64,000 bases of DNA from Enterococcus diestrammenae (GTDB lineage: Bacteria; Bacillota; Bacilli; Lactobacillales; Enterococcaceae): positions 1 through 64,000 of the forward strand of contig NZ_MAEI01000011.1 in the NCBI RefSeq assembly GCF_009933255.1, given 5' to 3'. The position numbers were made by a program, and so were the translations under genes. How positions within the stretch are numbered: position 1 is the stretch's first letter; each line of letters begins with the position of its first letter. Under the pieces are notes generated by a model, which did not search any database, had not been told where the DNA came from, and worked only from the letters and a program-made list of their open reading frames with translations. This document shows positions 27,892 to 37,382 of this stretch, piece after piece.

Positions 27892-28590
27892 TTATACAAG
27901 TATTCCGTATTTTTTTAAACCATAGATAACACAAATCCCAAAAAGAAATACATAGATAGCCCCAGTCAGGATACGGGTGTGGATTGAATAGCGGCCCGGA
28001 TTTTTCGGCAAAGCAATGGTATTTCCCAATAGAAGCCCTCCGATAATCCCACCAATATGCCCCCAAATGTCGATGGACTGGTCAAAGACACCGAAAACCA
28101 AACTCAACAAAACAAAAATAGCAAACTGCCGCACCATCCCTTGAATCGCCGGATTGTGGCGGAAATAAAAACCTAAAATCAAAAAGGCCCCAAAAATCCC
28201 AAAAATCGACGTGCTGGAGCCCGCTGACTGAATTCCCGCCGTATTAAAAGCAAAGCTAAAGGCATTTCCCAGCATCCCGCTCAATAGATAAATCCCCAAA
28301 AAGCGGCTGTGGCCGTATAAGGCCTCCACTTGTTGGCCGATAAAATACAGGACCAAGGAATTAATCGCAAAGTGAGCCAGCCCAAAATGCAGAAAAATCG
28401 GTGTTAAAAAGCGCCAATACTGATGGAAAAAAGCGACATAAGGACCAAACATCACGCCTCTTGGTTGAAGCTGGAGGGCTGGTGCCAAATAATCCAATAA
28501 AAAGATTAGCGTTTGGATGGCAATCAGGCTATACGTAATATAAGGGCCATTTTTCCACTGGTTAGCAGTACGTTTCAGATCAAAATTCAT
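27892..28590 (-). CDS. gluP: rhomboid-family intramembrane serine protease
   Basis: The 232-residue membrane protease has at least six hydrophobic spans. The rhomboid core is visible: HFGLAHFAINSLVLYFIGQQVEALYG near 67-92, GSSTSIFGIFGAFLILG near 123-139 with the catalytic Ser in the GxSx-type turn, and the catalytic His in DIWGHIGGIIGGLLLG near 174-189. It lacks the N-terminal soluble domain of B. subtilis GluP. Natural substrates are unknown. It overlaps the upstream 5-FCL gene by 4 nt, so translation is coupled. Confidence 0.92.
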   Translation of the reverse strand: MNFDLKRTANQWKNGPYITYSLIAIQTLIFLLDYLAPALQLQPRGVMFGPYVAFFHQYWRFLTPIFLHFGLAHFAINSLVLYFIGQQVEALYGHSRFLGIYLLSGMLGNAFSFAFNTAGIQSAGSSTSIFGIFGAFLILGFYFRHNPAIQGMVRQFAIFVLLSLVFGVFDQSIDIWGHIGGIIGGLLLGNTIALPKNPGRYSIHTRILTGAIYVFLFGICVIYGLKKYGILV

Positions 28591-29150
28591 TTTCCTACCT
28601 CTTTCTTGAAGGTATCCGTAATAAGTTTATTTACTGGTCTATCAAATTTCTCCGCTTGCCAATCATCACGAAGTTGTTCTCCAAAAACCAGGCTTACTGT
28701 TTGATTAGGATAATCTTGCAAAAAACGATCATAGTAGCCGCCACCAAAACCAATGCGATAGCCTTTGGTGGAGAAAACCACTCCCGGAACGATCAACAAG
28801 TCAATCTCAGCTGGTAGTAGTGGCGCATGATGGTTCGGTTCCTCAATGCCAAAAGCAGACTTTTCATAAACAGTCTCGGGCGTAATCTCATGAAAAACCA
28901 TTTTTTTATCAGCCAAAGCTTTTGGGACTACTAGCCGTTTGCCTTCTTGAAAACCGCGAGTAAAGATGGGCAATGTCGCCAACTCAATCGCTGTCGAACG
29001 AACCAAGCCAATCGTTTCAGCGGCCTGCCAACTTTTTGAAGCAAAAAGAAGCTGGTGAATCAGCTGTTCTTTCTGCTGTTTTTTCTTGGCTTGTTGGCTA
29101 AGAAGAGACAAGATGGCAATCCCCTCTTTTCGAAGTGTTTTTTTATCCAT
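28587..29150 (-). CDS. 5-formyltetrahydrofolate cyclo-ligase
   Basis: Converts 5-formyl-THF to 5,10-methenyl-THF with ATP, returning a dead-end folate to the C1 pool. The 187-residue protein has the family C-terminal signature: LLIVPGVVFSTKGYRIGFGGGYYDRFL near 118-144. It also has the lysine/arginine-rich N-terminal part (LRKEGIAILS) and GKRLVVPKAL near 69. It corresponds to YqgN/FAU1. First gene of the gluP-yqgQ-glcK run, with a 4-nt overlap with gluP. Confidence 0.93.
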   Translation of the reverse strand: MDKKTLRKEGIAILSLLSQQAKKKQQKEQLIHQLLFASKSWQAAETIGLVRSTAIELATLPIFTRGFQEGKRLVVPKALADKKMVFHEITPETVYEKSAFGIEEPNHHAPLLPAEIDLLIVPGVVFSTKGYRIGFGGGYYDRFLQDYPNQTVSLVFGEQLRDDWQAEKFDRPVNKLITDTFKKEVGK

Positions 29151-29411
29151 AATGACTCCTTTATTTATCCTATAGTTGAAATAGTAACGAAAAAAAAGCC
29201 AAATGGCAAACTCTGGTCGTCGGAAATTCTTTTTGCCCCAGATTTTACTTCTTTCATAGAAGCTAGCATTCTATTTTTCACAAAAAATCCTAGTTACGAG
29301 AATAGTTTGCCTAATAATTGAGACAAAAAAATGGGTTAAGCTTGAATTAAGTAAGAAGAAGTCGCTAAGAGAACATTTTTTGAAGTTTTAATCAAGGCCA
29401 CTTCTTCCCCG

Positions 29412-29726
29412 TTAGATGCGTTTTCCCGTGAGAGCACTAATCGGACGTTTCGCCTCTCGAAAATCCTGCAGCTGATACGCTTCTCCCTCACGACTAAAAG
29501 GCAGTGGTTTTTGATAGTCCCTTTCAAACAACAAAACATGGTCGCAATAAATCGCTGGAAATGCCATACAATACCGATCGCTCCGATACACCCACCAGTG
29601 ATAAACACCTTCATCCAAAATTACCGTATCAGCTGACAAACGATAAAACCCAGGAATTTTTTTAACCATACAAAAGACGGCAGGTCGCATCGGGGCAGTA
29701 AAATCTACGCGTTTGATAAACCGCAT
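29412..29726 (-). CDS. hypothetical protein
   Basis: A 104-residue protein of unknown family (MRFIKRVDFTAPMRPAVFCMV...), with aromatic-rich middle (GVYHWWVYRSDRYCMAFPAIYCDHVLLFERD) and a basic C-terminus. Expression is supported by AGGTGACC just upstream of the ATG and by a good promoter: -35 TTTACA, 18-nt spacer, perfect TATAAT -10 about 15 nt before the ribosome binding site. A competing frame (29336-29614) lacks these signals. No domain recognised. Confidence 0.6.
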   Translation of the reverse strand: MRFIKRVDFTAPMRPAVFCMVKKIPGFYRLSADTVILDEGVYHWWVYRSDRYCMAFPAIYCDHVLLFERDYQKPLPFSREGEAYQLQDFREAKRPISALTGKRI

Positions 29727-29989
29727 CTCTGGTCACCTCAAAGAAATTATACAAACATACGTTCGTTTTTGTAAAGAGAACACCCAGACTTTTTTAGAAA
29801 TCCCTTTGAAAAGACCGGTTTTAGTCCAAGTGGTGACCCTCTAGGCAAATTTTTACTGACATTTCTTCGTCAAGTAAAACTACTTAACAAAATTCTCTCA
29901 AAGTACTAGTCAATTTTCTAAAATCATGCTATGATATTCAGGTCTGAGAGAAATCTTGGTTAGAATCCAGTAGCATAGGAGGGAATAAC

Positions 29990-30139
29990 ATGCGCGTAAA
30001 CATCACTTTAGAGTGTACTTCTTGTAAAGAACGTAACTACTTGACTAGCAAAAACAAACGTAACAATCCTGACCGTTTGGAAAAGCAAAAATATTGCCCA
30101 CGCGAAAGAAAAGTTACTTTACACCGGGAAACTAAATAA
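29990..30139 (+). CDS. rpmG: 50S ribosomal protein L33
   Basis: A 49-residue L33: [26 protein letters not shown], then [23 protein letters not shown]. It has a CxxC pair at 9 and 12 and a single Cys at 36, with Arg at the fourth zinc position, matching the zinc-independent or partial RpmGA type of B. subtilis. AGGAGGG lies upstream of the ATG and an extended -10 (TGCTATGAT) near 29927-29935. An efficient terminator follows at once, so it is monocistronic. L33 sits near the E site of the large subunit. Confidence 0.95.
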   Translation: MRVNITLECTSCKERNYLTSKNKRNNPDRLEKQKYCPRERKVTLHRETK

Positions 30140-30146
30140 TTTCGGT

Positions 30147-30187
30147 AAAAAGCCTGAAGCCTTGGTTGACAAGACTTCAGGCTTTTT
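30147..30187 (+). terminator. terminator of rpmG
   Basis: AAAAAGCCTGAAG pairs with CTTCAGGCTTTTT, immediately after rpmG. Confidence 0.92.
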
Positions 30188-30307
30188 GATTAGACTCGAC
30201 TTCACGAACTTACGTAGCTTTCTATCTCCTGGCGCTTCCCCCTGCATTCTTGAAAGCGATAGCCGTTCCTTCCACCTTTCTAGTTTGCTAAACCATCCTC
30301 ACCCGAA

Positions 30308-30345
30308 AAGACAAAAAGCCCTCCAATTTCTTGGAGGACTTTGAT
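30308..30345 (-). terminator. terminator of hypothetical gene 30357-30815
   Basis: Minus-strand AAAGTCCTCCAAG pairs with TTGGAGGGCTTT and is followed by T residues. Confidence 0.82.
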
Positions 30346-30356
30346 AGGCGACTAGC

Positions 30357-30815
30357 TTAAGCTTCAAACTGATCCCGATAAACTTCATCAACATGTTGTT
30401 CTGGGTTGATGACAATATACAAGCTCTTAGTTTTTTCAGAGATACGTGTAGATTGGTATTCGTTATCCAAACCTTCTGTATCCAAGTCTTTGTATGGGAA
30501 GTAAACCATATCAGGTTTGCCGGATTGGAAAAGAATTTCCATTTTTTCGATATCTTGGTACTTCAAAGCTCGGTTAAACATCCCCAATTCCAACCCACCT
30601 AAGTTGATATCTTGGGTTGCTACGTGATCGCCTTCTTGATAAATTTCAATCTTGAAGCCGGCACAAGGATGGATTTCTACAAACTCACTGCCGTTAATCC
30701 GACCAAAACTAGTGGTAATTTGTTTAATCCATAAATCACCGATGTAACGACGTTCAATGGTCCAAGTTTCACCATTTCGGAAATAGAATTTCAACGCTTT
30801 CATTTCTCTTGCCAT
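30357..30815 (-). CDS. conserved hypothetical protein
   Basis: The 152-residue soluble protein (MAREMKALKFYFRNGETWTIERRYIGDLWIKQITTSFGRING...) looks all-beta in its first half and acidic-mixed later. I recognise no characterised domain. The composition (few Cys, one central CAGF) and even codon use suggest a real cytoplasmic protein. AAGGAG precedes the ATG at 30815, and a clean terminator follows, so it is a monocistronic gene. Confidence 0.7.
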   Translation of the reverse strand: MAREMKALKFYFRNGETWTIERRYIGDLWIKQITTSFGRINGSEFVEIHPCAGFKIEIYQEGDHVATQDINLGGLELGMFNRALKYQDIEKMEILFQSGKPDMVYFPYKDLDTEGLDNEYQSTRISEKTKSLYIVINPEQHVDEVYRDQFEA

Positions 30816-30935
30816 GTTATTCGCTCCTTACATAAATATTCCTCAAAAACTTCTGAGGATTGCGTAGCTAGTTGCTTACTCCTTCAGTGTAGCACAAGTG
30901 ACAAAGGTAAGATAAAATATTGCTTGCTCCAAGAT

Positions 30936-31304
30936 TTAGGAAAGTTTTGCCAAAAAAGCGTCCTTCTCTACTACAAAGCGTTCATGATTGCCTTTTCCAA
31001 CTTTTTTATCTCCATCATAGGCAGTGAAGGAAAAGACGGCTTTGTTTCCATCCCGTTCATAGAGATTGGCTTTGATGGTGATTGTTGCTCCCACCGCAGA
31101 GGGCGCCACATGTTCCAAGGAGATAAAGCCTCCGACAGTCGTTTTCTCTTTAGGCAAATGCTCTGCCAAATGGAGATAACAGGCGTTTTCCACCATTGCT
31201 ACCAGTTCCGGTGTCGCTAAAACATCTAAGCCACCAGAACCCATTGCTTTGGCGGTGCGGTCAGCAGTCACCAAATACTCTTTTTTAAAATTGACTTCTA
31301 CCAT
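30936..31304 (-). CDS. hotdog-fold thioesterase-like protein
   Basis: The 122-residue protein resembles FlK-type and other small 4HBT-like thioesterases: SGGLDVLATPELVAMVENACYLHLAEHL near 23-50 and TTVGGFISLEHVAPSAVGATITIKANL near 55-82, with HERFVVEK at the end. The single hotdog domain implies a dimer or higher oligomer. FlK hydrolyses fluoroacetyl-CoA, but most members act on unknown acyl-CoAs. Catalytic Glu and His candidates (E39, H44 or H65) are present. It stands alone between a hypothetical gene and cca. Confidence 0.8.
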   Translation of the reverse strand: MVEVNFKKEYLVTADRTAKAMGSGGLDVLATPELVAMVENACYLHLAEHLPKEKTTVGGFISLEHVAPSAVGATITIKANLYERDGNKAVFSFTAYDGDKKVGKGNHERFVVEKDAFLAKLS

Positions 31305-31399
31305 TGTTGCATCCTCCTTCAGCGTTTTTCTGTTGGTTCGAAGCTTCTACTTGAAAGAACCAACAGCGATATAAGATGCTGTCATTTGCTGACAGATGG

Positions 31400-32614
31400 T
31401 TAATCCAGTATTTCCGGTAAATATGCGAGGGCCGCATTTAAAAGAGCCGTTTTGTCGTTGACTAAACGCCCTTCCACTACAGCCTGTTCTAAATGAGCTA
31501 GCGTTTCTTTCAACCAAGGGCCGGCTTTTTGTTGACAGACTGCCATGACATCCTTGCCATTGACTGCCAACTCTCGTAAAGAGCGAATCGGTAACTTCGC
31601 CAAAGCTTCAGCGGTTTTGTCAGTTTCCCCTGGATGACCATAATAGCTCAATAAGGTTTCCACTTTCAGAGCCAAATCTCCCAAACGATACAGAGCCATT
31701 GGCGTATAATAGCCTTTGCGACGTTGACGTAGGCCCCACACCAATTCCCGACATTCTCGTAAAAACTCGTTTGATACTTTCCAATCTTTCAAGAAGTGGC
31801 CAATTTGCGCTTCAGGGACCGCAAGATGATCCAACAAGACGCTCCACGCAGCCGTTTCGGACAAAAAAGGATCCGGAATAAGTCCGGCAAACTGTAGCAA
31901 GTGCTCTTTGCTAGTCGCCATCCCCGGACAATATTCAAAACATCCCGTGGCGACAAATTGCTTCATGGCCTCATTGCGATGACTTCCCAGCAATAATTTG
32001 GTGAATTCGATAAAGACCCGCTCGATGGAAATTTTTTCTAATAAAGCATGATTTTCCACGATTGCCTCAAAGGTTTCTGTCTCAAAAACAAAACCCAATT
32101 GACTGACAAAGCGTAACCCTCGCATCATCCGCAAGGCATCTTCATGGAAACGCTCGTGGGGATTGCCCACTGCTCGCAAAATCCGCTGCTCCAAATCTTG
32201 AAGCCCACCAAAAAGATCAATGACCGTACCATCCTCTTGCACTGCAAAGGCATTGATAGTAAAATCTCGACGTTTTAAATCTTCTTCCAACGACCGCACA
32301 AACGCAACATGATCTGGTCTTCGAAAATCTTGGTAGGTGGATTCCGTCCGAAAAGTTGTGACTTCGTATTGATCCTCTTGATACAACACCAAGACAGTCC
32401 CATGTTCGATGCCGATATCCACCGTTCGCGGGAAGATTTCCTTGATTTCAGCAGGAAAACCGCTGGTAGCGATGTCCACATCGTGAATCGGTTGACCTAA
32501 AAGCACATCCCGGACACTGCCCCCCACAAAATAGGCTTCATAGCCTGCCTGTTCGATTTTTTCCATCACCGGGAGCGCCCGGCGGAATTCTTCCGGTAAG
32601 ACCGTTAATTTCAT
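31400..32614 (-). CDS. cca: CCA tRNA nucleotidyltransferase
   Basis: Adds CCA to tRNA 3' ends without a nucleic acid template. This class II enzyme of 404 residues has the catalytic YFVGGSVRDVLLGQPIHDVDIATSG near 29-53, RTESTYQDFRRPDHV near 92, the LKRRDFTINAFAV motif near 113, DLFGGLQDLEQRILRAVG near 133 and DALRMMRGLRFVSQLGF near 159 (ERhxxExxxhhh class). It overlaps the mazG-like gene by 4 nt (ATGA). The same neighbourhood is seen in B. subtilis (ypjD to cca). Confidence 0.95.
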   Translation of the reverse strand: MKLTVLPEEFRRALPVMEKIEQAGYEAYFVGGSVRDVLLGQPIHDVDIATSGFPAEIKEIFPRTVDIGIEHGTVLVLYQEDQYEVTTFRTESTYQDFRRPDHVAFVRSLEEDLKRRDFTINAFAVQEDGTVIDLFGGLQDLEQRILRAVGNPHERFHEDALRMMRGLRFVSQLGFVFETETFEAIVENHALLEKISIERVFIEFTKLLLGSHRNEAMKQFVATGCFEYCPGMATSKEHLLQFAGLIPDPFLSETAAWSVLLDHLAVPEAQIGHFLKDWKVSNEFLRECRELVWGLRQRRKGYYTPMALYRLGDLALKVETLLSYYGHPGETDKTAEALAKLPIRSLRELAVNGKDVMAVCQQKAGPWLKETLAHLEQAVVEGRLVNDKTALLNAALAYLPEILD

Positions 32615-32982
32615 GGCAACTGCTCCTCATCTTCAGCATTGGCTTGGGTCTGACCATCCACTCGTTCAAAACGGTAGCGATCCCGTTGATTGAATTTCGC
32701 CATGTTTTTTTCAAAGATATCCGTCAAATCGATACCTAGTGAATTGGCCATGATCAGAGTCACAAATAAGACATCCCCTAGCTCCTCCGCCACGCTGTTT
32801 TCAGCCTCCGTCGTCTTTTTGGTTTTTTCACCATAAGTATGGTTGACCTCCCGTGCTAGCTCCCCGACTTCTTCGGTCAAACGTGCCATTTGTGAAAGAG
32901 GGCTGAAATAGCCAGCTTTAAATTGTTGAATATACGTATCCACTTCCTCCTGCATCGACTGCAGGCTGCGTTTTTCTATCAA
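32611..32982 (-). CDS. MazG-like nucleotide pyrophosphohydrolase
   Basis: The 123-residue single-domain MazG-like protein shows the metal-binding pattern MARLTEEVGELAREVNHTYG near 32-51 (ExxE) and NSVAEELGDVLFVTLIMANSLGIDL near 62-86 (ExxD), followed by KFNQRDRYRFER. It hydrolyses NTPs or damaged dNTPs to monophosphates and is the YpjD type. It is the first gene of a two-gene unit with cca. A divergent YitT-type gene lies across the 340-bp intergenic region. Confidence 0.85.
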   Translation of the reverse strand: MIEKRSLQSMQEEVDTYIQQFKAGYFSPLSQMARLTEEVGELAREVNHTYGEKTKKTTEAENSVAEELGDVLFVTLIMANSLGIDLTDIFEKNMAKFNQRDRYRFERVDGQTQANAEDEEQLP

Positions 32983-33036
32983 AAAATCTTCTCCCTTAAG
33001 AGGTATTCATTGTGCAGTCAGTTATACTGACCACCA

Positions 33037-33086
33037 TTTTGAGACTGGTCTCTCCCTCAAAATCAGCAGGGTAACCTGTCTCAAAA
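33037..33086. other. intergenic region with inverted repeat
   Basis: The stretch 32983-33325 has no gene. TTTTGAGAC (33037-33045) and GTCTCAAAA (33078-33086) can pair across 32 nt. There is no T-tract of terminator quality. The region must hold the divergent promoters of mazG-cca and the YitT-type gene. None is unambiguous by eye. Confidence 0.4.
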
Positions 33087-33325
33087 TAAAGAATAGTTTG
33101 CCATCAGTGAACTACTAAGGTCACCTTCCATGTCTTATCTTATCAAAAATAGCGGCTATTTCCTAGCAATACTGCTACTTCCGCTGAAATCCCCCCTCTG
33201 AAGATTGTCCCCAGTAAATTTTCATGATACAGTAAATCTGCAAGTCGTTTTTACACAAAAAACGCCCCTGAGCTCTTCAAAATCACCGAAGAATACTCAA
33301 CTAGCGTAGTATTGGAGGAGTCAAG

Positions 33326-34210
33326 ATGAAATTAGAAAAAATCGGCCGAGATATCGTGGTGATTTTGCTAGGAACAGCAATTTACGCCTTTGGTTTAGTC
33401 TTTGTCAATATTCCCAACCAATTGGCAGAAGGCGGTGTAACAGGGATTACCTTGATTTTTCGCGCGCTTTTCGGGATCAACCCGGCATTGTCCACTCTGC
33501 TGTTAAATATTCCAATAATCGCTTTAGGAGGTCGCATTTTAGGCCGACGCTCCTTCTTTTACACCATCATCGGCACTCTCTCACTGTCTGCTTGGTTATT
33601 TGTATGGCAAAAAGTCAATTTTTCCATCGATTTGGATCACGATTTGTTGATAGCGGCCTTGGTAGCCGGCCTCTTTGGTGGGGTTGGTAGTGGGATTATT
33701 TATCGTGTAGGTGGCACCACTGGCGGTAGCGATGTCATCGCCCGCATCCTTGAACAAAAAATCGGCGTTTCGGTGGGGCGCACGTTGTTTATTTTGGATA
33801 TTGTCATTTTAACCGCATCCTTAACCTATATCGATTTGAAACGCATGATGTACACCTTGATCTTTTCCTATGTTTTCGCTCACATTGTCGATGCCATCTT
33901 GGACGGAGGCTATTCTGCTAGAGGGGTGCTGGTCATTTCCAATCACTCGCAAGCCATCGCTCCTCAGTTGATGGCTGAGATGGAGCGGGGAGTCAGTTTT
34001 TTAAACGGCGAAGGAGCTTACTCCGGTGGCGAGAAAAAAATTATCTATATGGTAGTCAGTGCCCGGGAAGTCTCTGAGGTCAAACGTATTGTCCACGAAT
34101 ATGATTCCACCGCCTTTGTTTCCATCATCAATGTCCACGAAGTAGAAGGGGAAGGGTTTACTTACTTAAAACCCAAGAAAAAACTTTTTGGCAAAAAAAA
34201 AGCTAGCTAA
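33326..34210 (+). CDS. YitT-family membrane protein
   Basis: The 294-residue protein has five or so membrane spans in its first 190 residues (GRDIVVILLGTAIYAFGLVFVNIPNQLAEGGVTGITLI..., VGGTTGGSDVIARIL near 134) and a C-terminal cytoplasmic DUF2179 domain (MERGVSFLNGEGAYSGGEKKIIYMVVSAREVSEVKRIVHEYD). It is the YpjC/YitT family, probably a transporter with unknown substrate. The start has TTGGAGGAG upstream. In B. subtilis ypjC also neighbours ypjD, supporting orthology. A strong terminator follows. Confidence 0.88.
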   Translation: MKLEKIGRDIVVILLGTAIYAFGLVFVNIPNQLAEGGVTGITLIFRALFGINPALSTLLLNIPIIALGGRILGRRSFFYTIIGTLSLSAWLFVWQKVNFSIDLDHDLLIAALVAGLFGGVGSGIIYRVGGTTGGSDVIARILEQKIGVSVGRTLFILDIVILTASLTYIDLKRMMYTLIFSYVFAHIVDAILDGGYSARGVLVISNHSQAIAPQLMAEMERGVSFLNGEGAYSGGEKKIIYMVVSAREVSEVKRIVHEYDSTAFVSIINVHEVEGEGFTYLKPKKKLFGKKKAS

Positions 34211-34271
34211 CTACCAGCTCGTGAATCCTTTCCACCTTCAAATTAAATTTGACGATACCTAAAAGACAGAC

Positions 34272-34321
34272 AAAAGAAGCTTACTTTCCACTGTGGTTTA
34301 CATGGAAAGTAAGCTTCTTTT
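34272..34321. terminator. bidirectional terminator between YitT-type gene and ypiB
   Basis: A 19-bp perfect inverted repeat (AAAAGAAGCTTACTTTCCA and its complement) with a 12-nt loop. Confidence 0.9.
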
Positions 34322-34369
34322 CAGACACTAGATAAGCTGTTACTGATAACAAAAGTCCCTTTTTTCTCA

Positions 34370-34930
34370 CTAAGCTTTTTCAACTTCTCCTCGTCTGAGC
34401 AAGGCTTCGTTGACTTCATCAGATAGCCGCAAGAACGTCTCCTTGTCCCCTCTTTCCAGTGCGTCATCGATTTCTACATACAACTTATCAATTGCCGCTT
34501 GCAACTCTTCTTCTTGTATGAACTGATCCACCGCTTCTACAATCTGAGGGTCGATGCTTTCATTCCATTTCATAAAGGGATTGTCTTCCAAAATTGAAAG
34601 ATAAGAAGGATTGCCCCAAGCGTTAGTGAATAAGCACTCGATATACAGTGGATCTTTCCAATTGAGGCGAATTTCATGAAAAATCTGATCGCTATCGGTG
34701 AAATAATTCCCGTCAATGTGCAAACGCAACGGTTCCCCTTCCACTGAAGTATCACGGATTTGCAACCCTCGCTCTGCCACTTCGGCGTGTTCCACAAAAT
34801 GGACGTTAGCAAGAATCGCTTCATGATTGGCCAAGTAATTCAATATCCAAGAGACCTCTCGTCGACTGAAATTTGCATTGGTGACAAACCAGTTCAAAAA
34901 AACTTTCTTTTCGCGAACATCTACAAACAT
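34370..34930 (-). CDS. ypiB: YpiB/UPF0302 family protein
   Basis: The 186-residue protein begins [33 protein letters not shown] and continues with [13 protein letters not shown], then an acidic helical C-terminus ([31 protein letters not shown], the IDEALDxGDKEAF motif). This matches UPF0302 (YpiB) with its C-terminal IDEAL-type motif, a short helix that in other proteins mediates contacts, for example with ClpC/MecA adaptors or secretion partners. The ATG at 34930 has AGGTG upstream. It follows the TPR gene as ypiA-ypiB do in B. subtilis. Confidence 0.88.
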   Translation of the reverse strand: MFVDVREKKVFLNWFVTNANFSRREVSWILNYLANHEAILANVHFVEHAEVAERGLQIRDTSVEGEPLRLHIDGNYFTDSDQIFHEIRLNWKDPLYIECLFTNAWGNPSYLSILEDNPFMKWNESIDPQIVEAVDQFIQEEELQAAIDKLYVEIDDALERGDKETFLRLSDEVNEALLRRGEVEKA

Positions 34931-34979
34931 CTTTCTCACCTGTCCTTTCTGGTACTCCCCCGCTAGTGCGCAGCTGACA

Positions 34980-36248
34980 TTATTGCAAAGCATCAATGAT
35001 TGATTGAACTTCCAAATCCCCTGGTTCGTGTTGGAGGTAATGTGTCAACAGATGCAGTGCCTCCTGGAGATGGCCTTCATCCCGTAAAAAGATACCATAT
35101 TCTTTCATGAAATCCGGTTCGTGGTTCAGTTCCACATTGGCCCGTTCATAGTGTTGAGCGGCTTTATCGTATTCTTCCAGTTGATTATACGCTTGGGCTA
35201 AGTTCCACTGAGCAAAGGCATCATCGGGATTTTCCAACTGTTCCAAGGTAGCAATCACCCCATCATAGTCGGCTTCCTTCAGATAAAGATTAGAAAGCAT
35301 GATTAAGCTTTCATCCATTTTCTCGCCAGTTTCAAGGGCTTTTTGCAAATATTCTTCTGCCTGTTTGACATCGTGAAGACGATAGGCATTTTCTGAAGCA
35401 AACTGGTAAAAATCAACTTGGTAAGGATTTTCTTTGATTCCCGCCTCGATAGTAGCTTGGGCTTCATCCAGTAATTCCTCTTCTTGCAGTGCTTCCGCTA
35501 AATACAAATAAGTCGACTGATAATGCGGATTTAATGCTTGTAACTGTTGCAAATAATGGATGGCTTGCTGATTTTCCTTCAATTGGAGGTACACAAAAGC
35601 TGTATGGAATAATAAGTCATCACTTTCACTGTCTTTCAAAGCCGCTTCCAAGTAGGGAATAGACTCTTCAAACTTGCCTTCCATACTCAAAGCCATGCCC
35701 AAACGTTCACTAATCCCGACGCCGCCGAGTTCTGTGATTTGGGAATTTAACAAAATTTGGTAGATCGTCGCTGCCTCTCCAAACCGATCCGTAGCATAAT
35801 ACAATTCCGCCAAAGCAAACTGAATCAAGGGTTCATCTGGCAAAATTTTGGCTGCTTCCGTCAGCTTTGCTTCACTAACTTCAGGAATTTGGAGCATTTG
35901 ATACAAATCAGCTGATAACAACAGTGCTTGCGGATAATAATCGCTGTCTTGAGGCACACCTTCGATAAACTCAAAGGCATCATCGATCCGATTGTCCTCC
36001 ATCGCAATTTCTGCCAAACTTAACAAGACTTCTTCATTCCCTGGATAGCGTTCCAACAAACGAGTAAATATCTCTTGTGGTTCTTCCAAAAAACCCATTT
36101 GAAACAACTGGGTGCCTAATTGTGCTAAAGTATCGTCATCGTCTTTACTCAAGGCTTCGTTAAAAGCGATTTGGGCTTGTACTAGGTCTTCTTTTTCCAA
36201 AGCATCAAGCATTTGGTAACTATATGAATTGTCCATGGGTCTCATCAT
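34980..36248 (-). CDS. ypiA: tetratricopeptide repeat protein, YpiA-like
   Basis: The 422-residue protein is almost entirely TPR: repeats such as [28 protein letters not shown] (near 70), [27 protein letters not shown] (near 134), [29 protein letters not shown] (near 243) and [29 protein letters not shown] (near 343). No catalytic domain or membrane span is seen, so a protein-protein scaffold is inferred. Start codons cluster at its 5' end. The one at 36248 overlaps the upstream stop in an ATGATGA arrangement, indicating translational coupling, while an ATG at 36236 is an alternative. Confidence 0.85.
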   Translation of the reverse strand: MMRPMDNSYSYQMLDALEKEDLVQAQIAFNEALSKDDDDTLAQLGTQLFQMGFLEEPQEIFTRLLERYPGNEEVLLSLAEIAMEDNRIDDAFEFIEGVPQDSDYYPQALLLSADLYQMLQIPEVSEAKLTEAAKILPDEPLIQFALAELYYATDRFGEAATIYQILLNSQITELGGVGISERLGMALSMEGKFEESIPYLEAALKDSESDDLLFHTAFVYLQLKENQQAIHYLQQLQALNPHYQSTYLYLAEALQEEELLDEAQATIEAGIKENPYQVDFYQFASENAYRLHDVKQAEEYLQKALETGEKMDESLIMLSNLYLKEADYDGVIATLEQLENPDDAFAQWNLAQAYNQLEEYDKAAQHYERANVELNHEPDFMKEYGIFLRDEGHLQEALHLLTHYLQHEPGDLEVQSIIDALQ

Positions 36249-37285
36249 TCTCCTATTATCTGTTGATAAGCTGTCGCCATCTGGATCAGTTCCTCACTGG
36301 TAGGATAGTTGGCAGCTTTTCTGATACCGATTTTTTGATAAAGAGTGGGCTTTGGTAGCTCTTTTGTAAGCTTCAGTACTGCTACCCCATATTCTGTCAA
36401 AGAAATCTGTGGTGGCAAGACTACAGGTAAGCCAACTGCCTGTAGCCAGTGGAAAAACTTAGGCAAATCCAAATCCAAGGGGGTCACTTGTTGATTCCAG
36501 GTTACCTGCATTAAAATCCCCATCATCCGTTTCATATTTGCCGAAAGCAGATGACCATTGGCAACTTGGTAAAAGGCAAGTTCAAACAGGCGACCGTAAT
36601 TCTCGATTTCAGTTTGCCGTTTTTCATAAAAGCTTGCCAGTTGCTGGATATAACTAGCAAAAGAACGACTGTGAACAGCTTGTTGGTGGGGAAAACTCTG
36701 AAAAAGATTTTTCAAAAAAGACGCATCACAAACTAGCCCCGCCCGCAACAATAACAGAAAATCCACCAGTTTACCATCCCCTTGTTCTTGGGTGATAGTT
36801 TGATCATAAAAGATATCTTGCGGTAGATTATTCACGGCAAGTAACGGCTGTAAATGCCGGCTGACTACTTCTCGTCTTTTTACCAACGATTTACACAGTG
36901 AACGAAGGGATACTGGCAGACAACAAAAGCGACTAGGCAAAACCGTCGTCTGTTGGATAAAACCAGTCAAAGCAGTCACTCCCTCATTACCATAAGAAAC
37001 AAACAGGTATTGGTGATCTTTGGGAAACCCTTCGAGAAAAGCCAACAACTCTTGTAACTCGGTTAAATCGTTGCAATAGAGGTGATTGCGACAAATATAC
37101 CAATCGATATCTAAGGCTGTGGCAAACAATTGATTGATTTTTTCGAAGGAACGATCGTAATATTTCTGATTGGTTAGGAAAATAACATGGACATCTTTAC
37201 TAAAGCCAGCGGGTATCGACCGATTCAAAGTCTCTCCATAAACCAATCGCGTGTTACAACTTTCACTGTGATAGCAAAGTTCCAT
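36245..37285 (-). CDS. degenerate 3-dehydroquinate-synthase-like protein
   Basis: The 346-residue protein shows a distant AroB layout: VHVIFLTNQKYYDRSFEKINQLF near 33-55 (nucleotide-binding-type first half), LFVSYGNEGVTALTGFIQQTTVLPSRFCCLPVSLRSLCKSLV near 93-134, where AroB has GGGVIGDLAGFxAATYxRGxxFxxIPTTLLA, and LAVNNLPQDIFYDQTI near 148. The glycine-rich NAD motif and the catalytic Lys/Glu/His pattern are not recognisable, so DHQ synthase activity is unlikely. In Bacillus, ypiA-ypiB follow the aro genes, so this may be an aroB remnant kept for another role. The ATG at 37285 has GGGAGG upstream. The assignment is by pattern only. Confidence 0.5.
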   Translation of the reverse strand: MELCYHSESCNTRLVYGETLNRSIPAGFSKDVHVIFLTNQKYYDRSFEKINQLFATALDIDWYICRNHLYCNDLTELQELLAFLEGFPKDHQYLFVSYGNEGVTALTGFIQQTTVLPSRFCCLPVSLRSLCKSLVKRREVVSRHLQPLLAVNNLPQDIFYDQTITQEQGDGKLVDFLLLLRAGLVCDASFLKNLFQSFPHQQAVHSRSFASYIQQLASFYEKRQTEIENYGRLFELAFYQVANGHLLSANMKRMMGILMQVTWNQQVTPLDLDLPKFFHWLQAVGLPVVLPPQISLTEYGVAVLKLTKELPKPTLYQKIGIRKAANYPTSEELIQMATAYQQIIGE

Positions 37286-37382
37286 CCTCATCCCTCCCAT
37301 CAATCACCTATCGGACCTATAAATGTCCGTTAATCACATCGTTTTATCACTATAGTTCTCTTTTTTGACAAAGGTGCATTTT

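Noticed and set aside
29160..29335. Possible repeat copy or small gene downstream of the hypothetical gene at 29412
   Set aside because: Only AAAGCCAAATGGC and GAATAGTTTGCC are reminiscent of other intergenic sequence; no ordered module match.
29336..29614. Alternative 92-codon frame overlapping the 104-residue hypothetical gene
   Set aside because: The other frame has a promoter and ribosome binding site in the right place; this one has neither.
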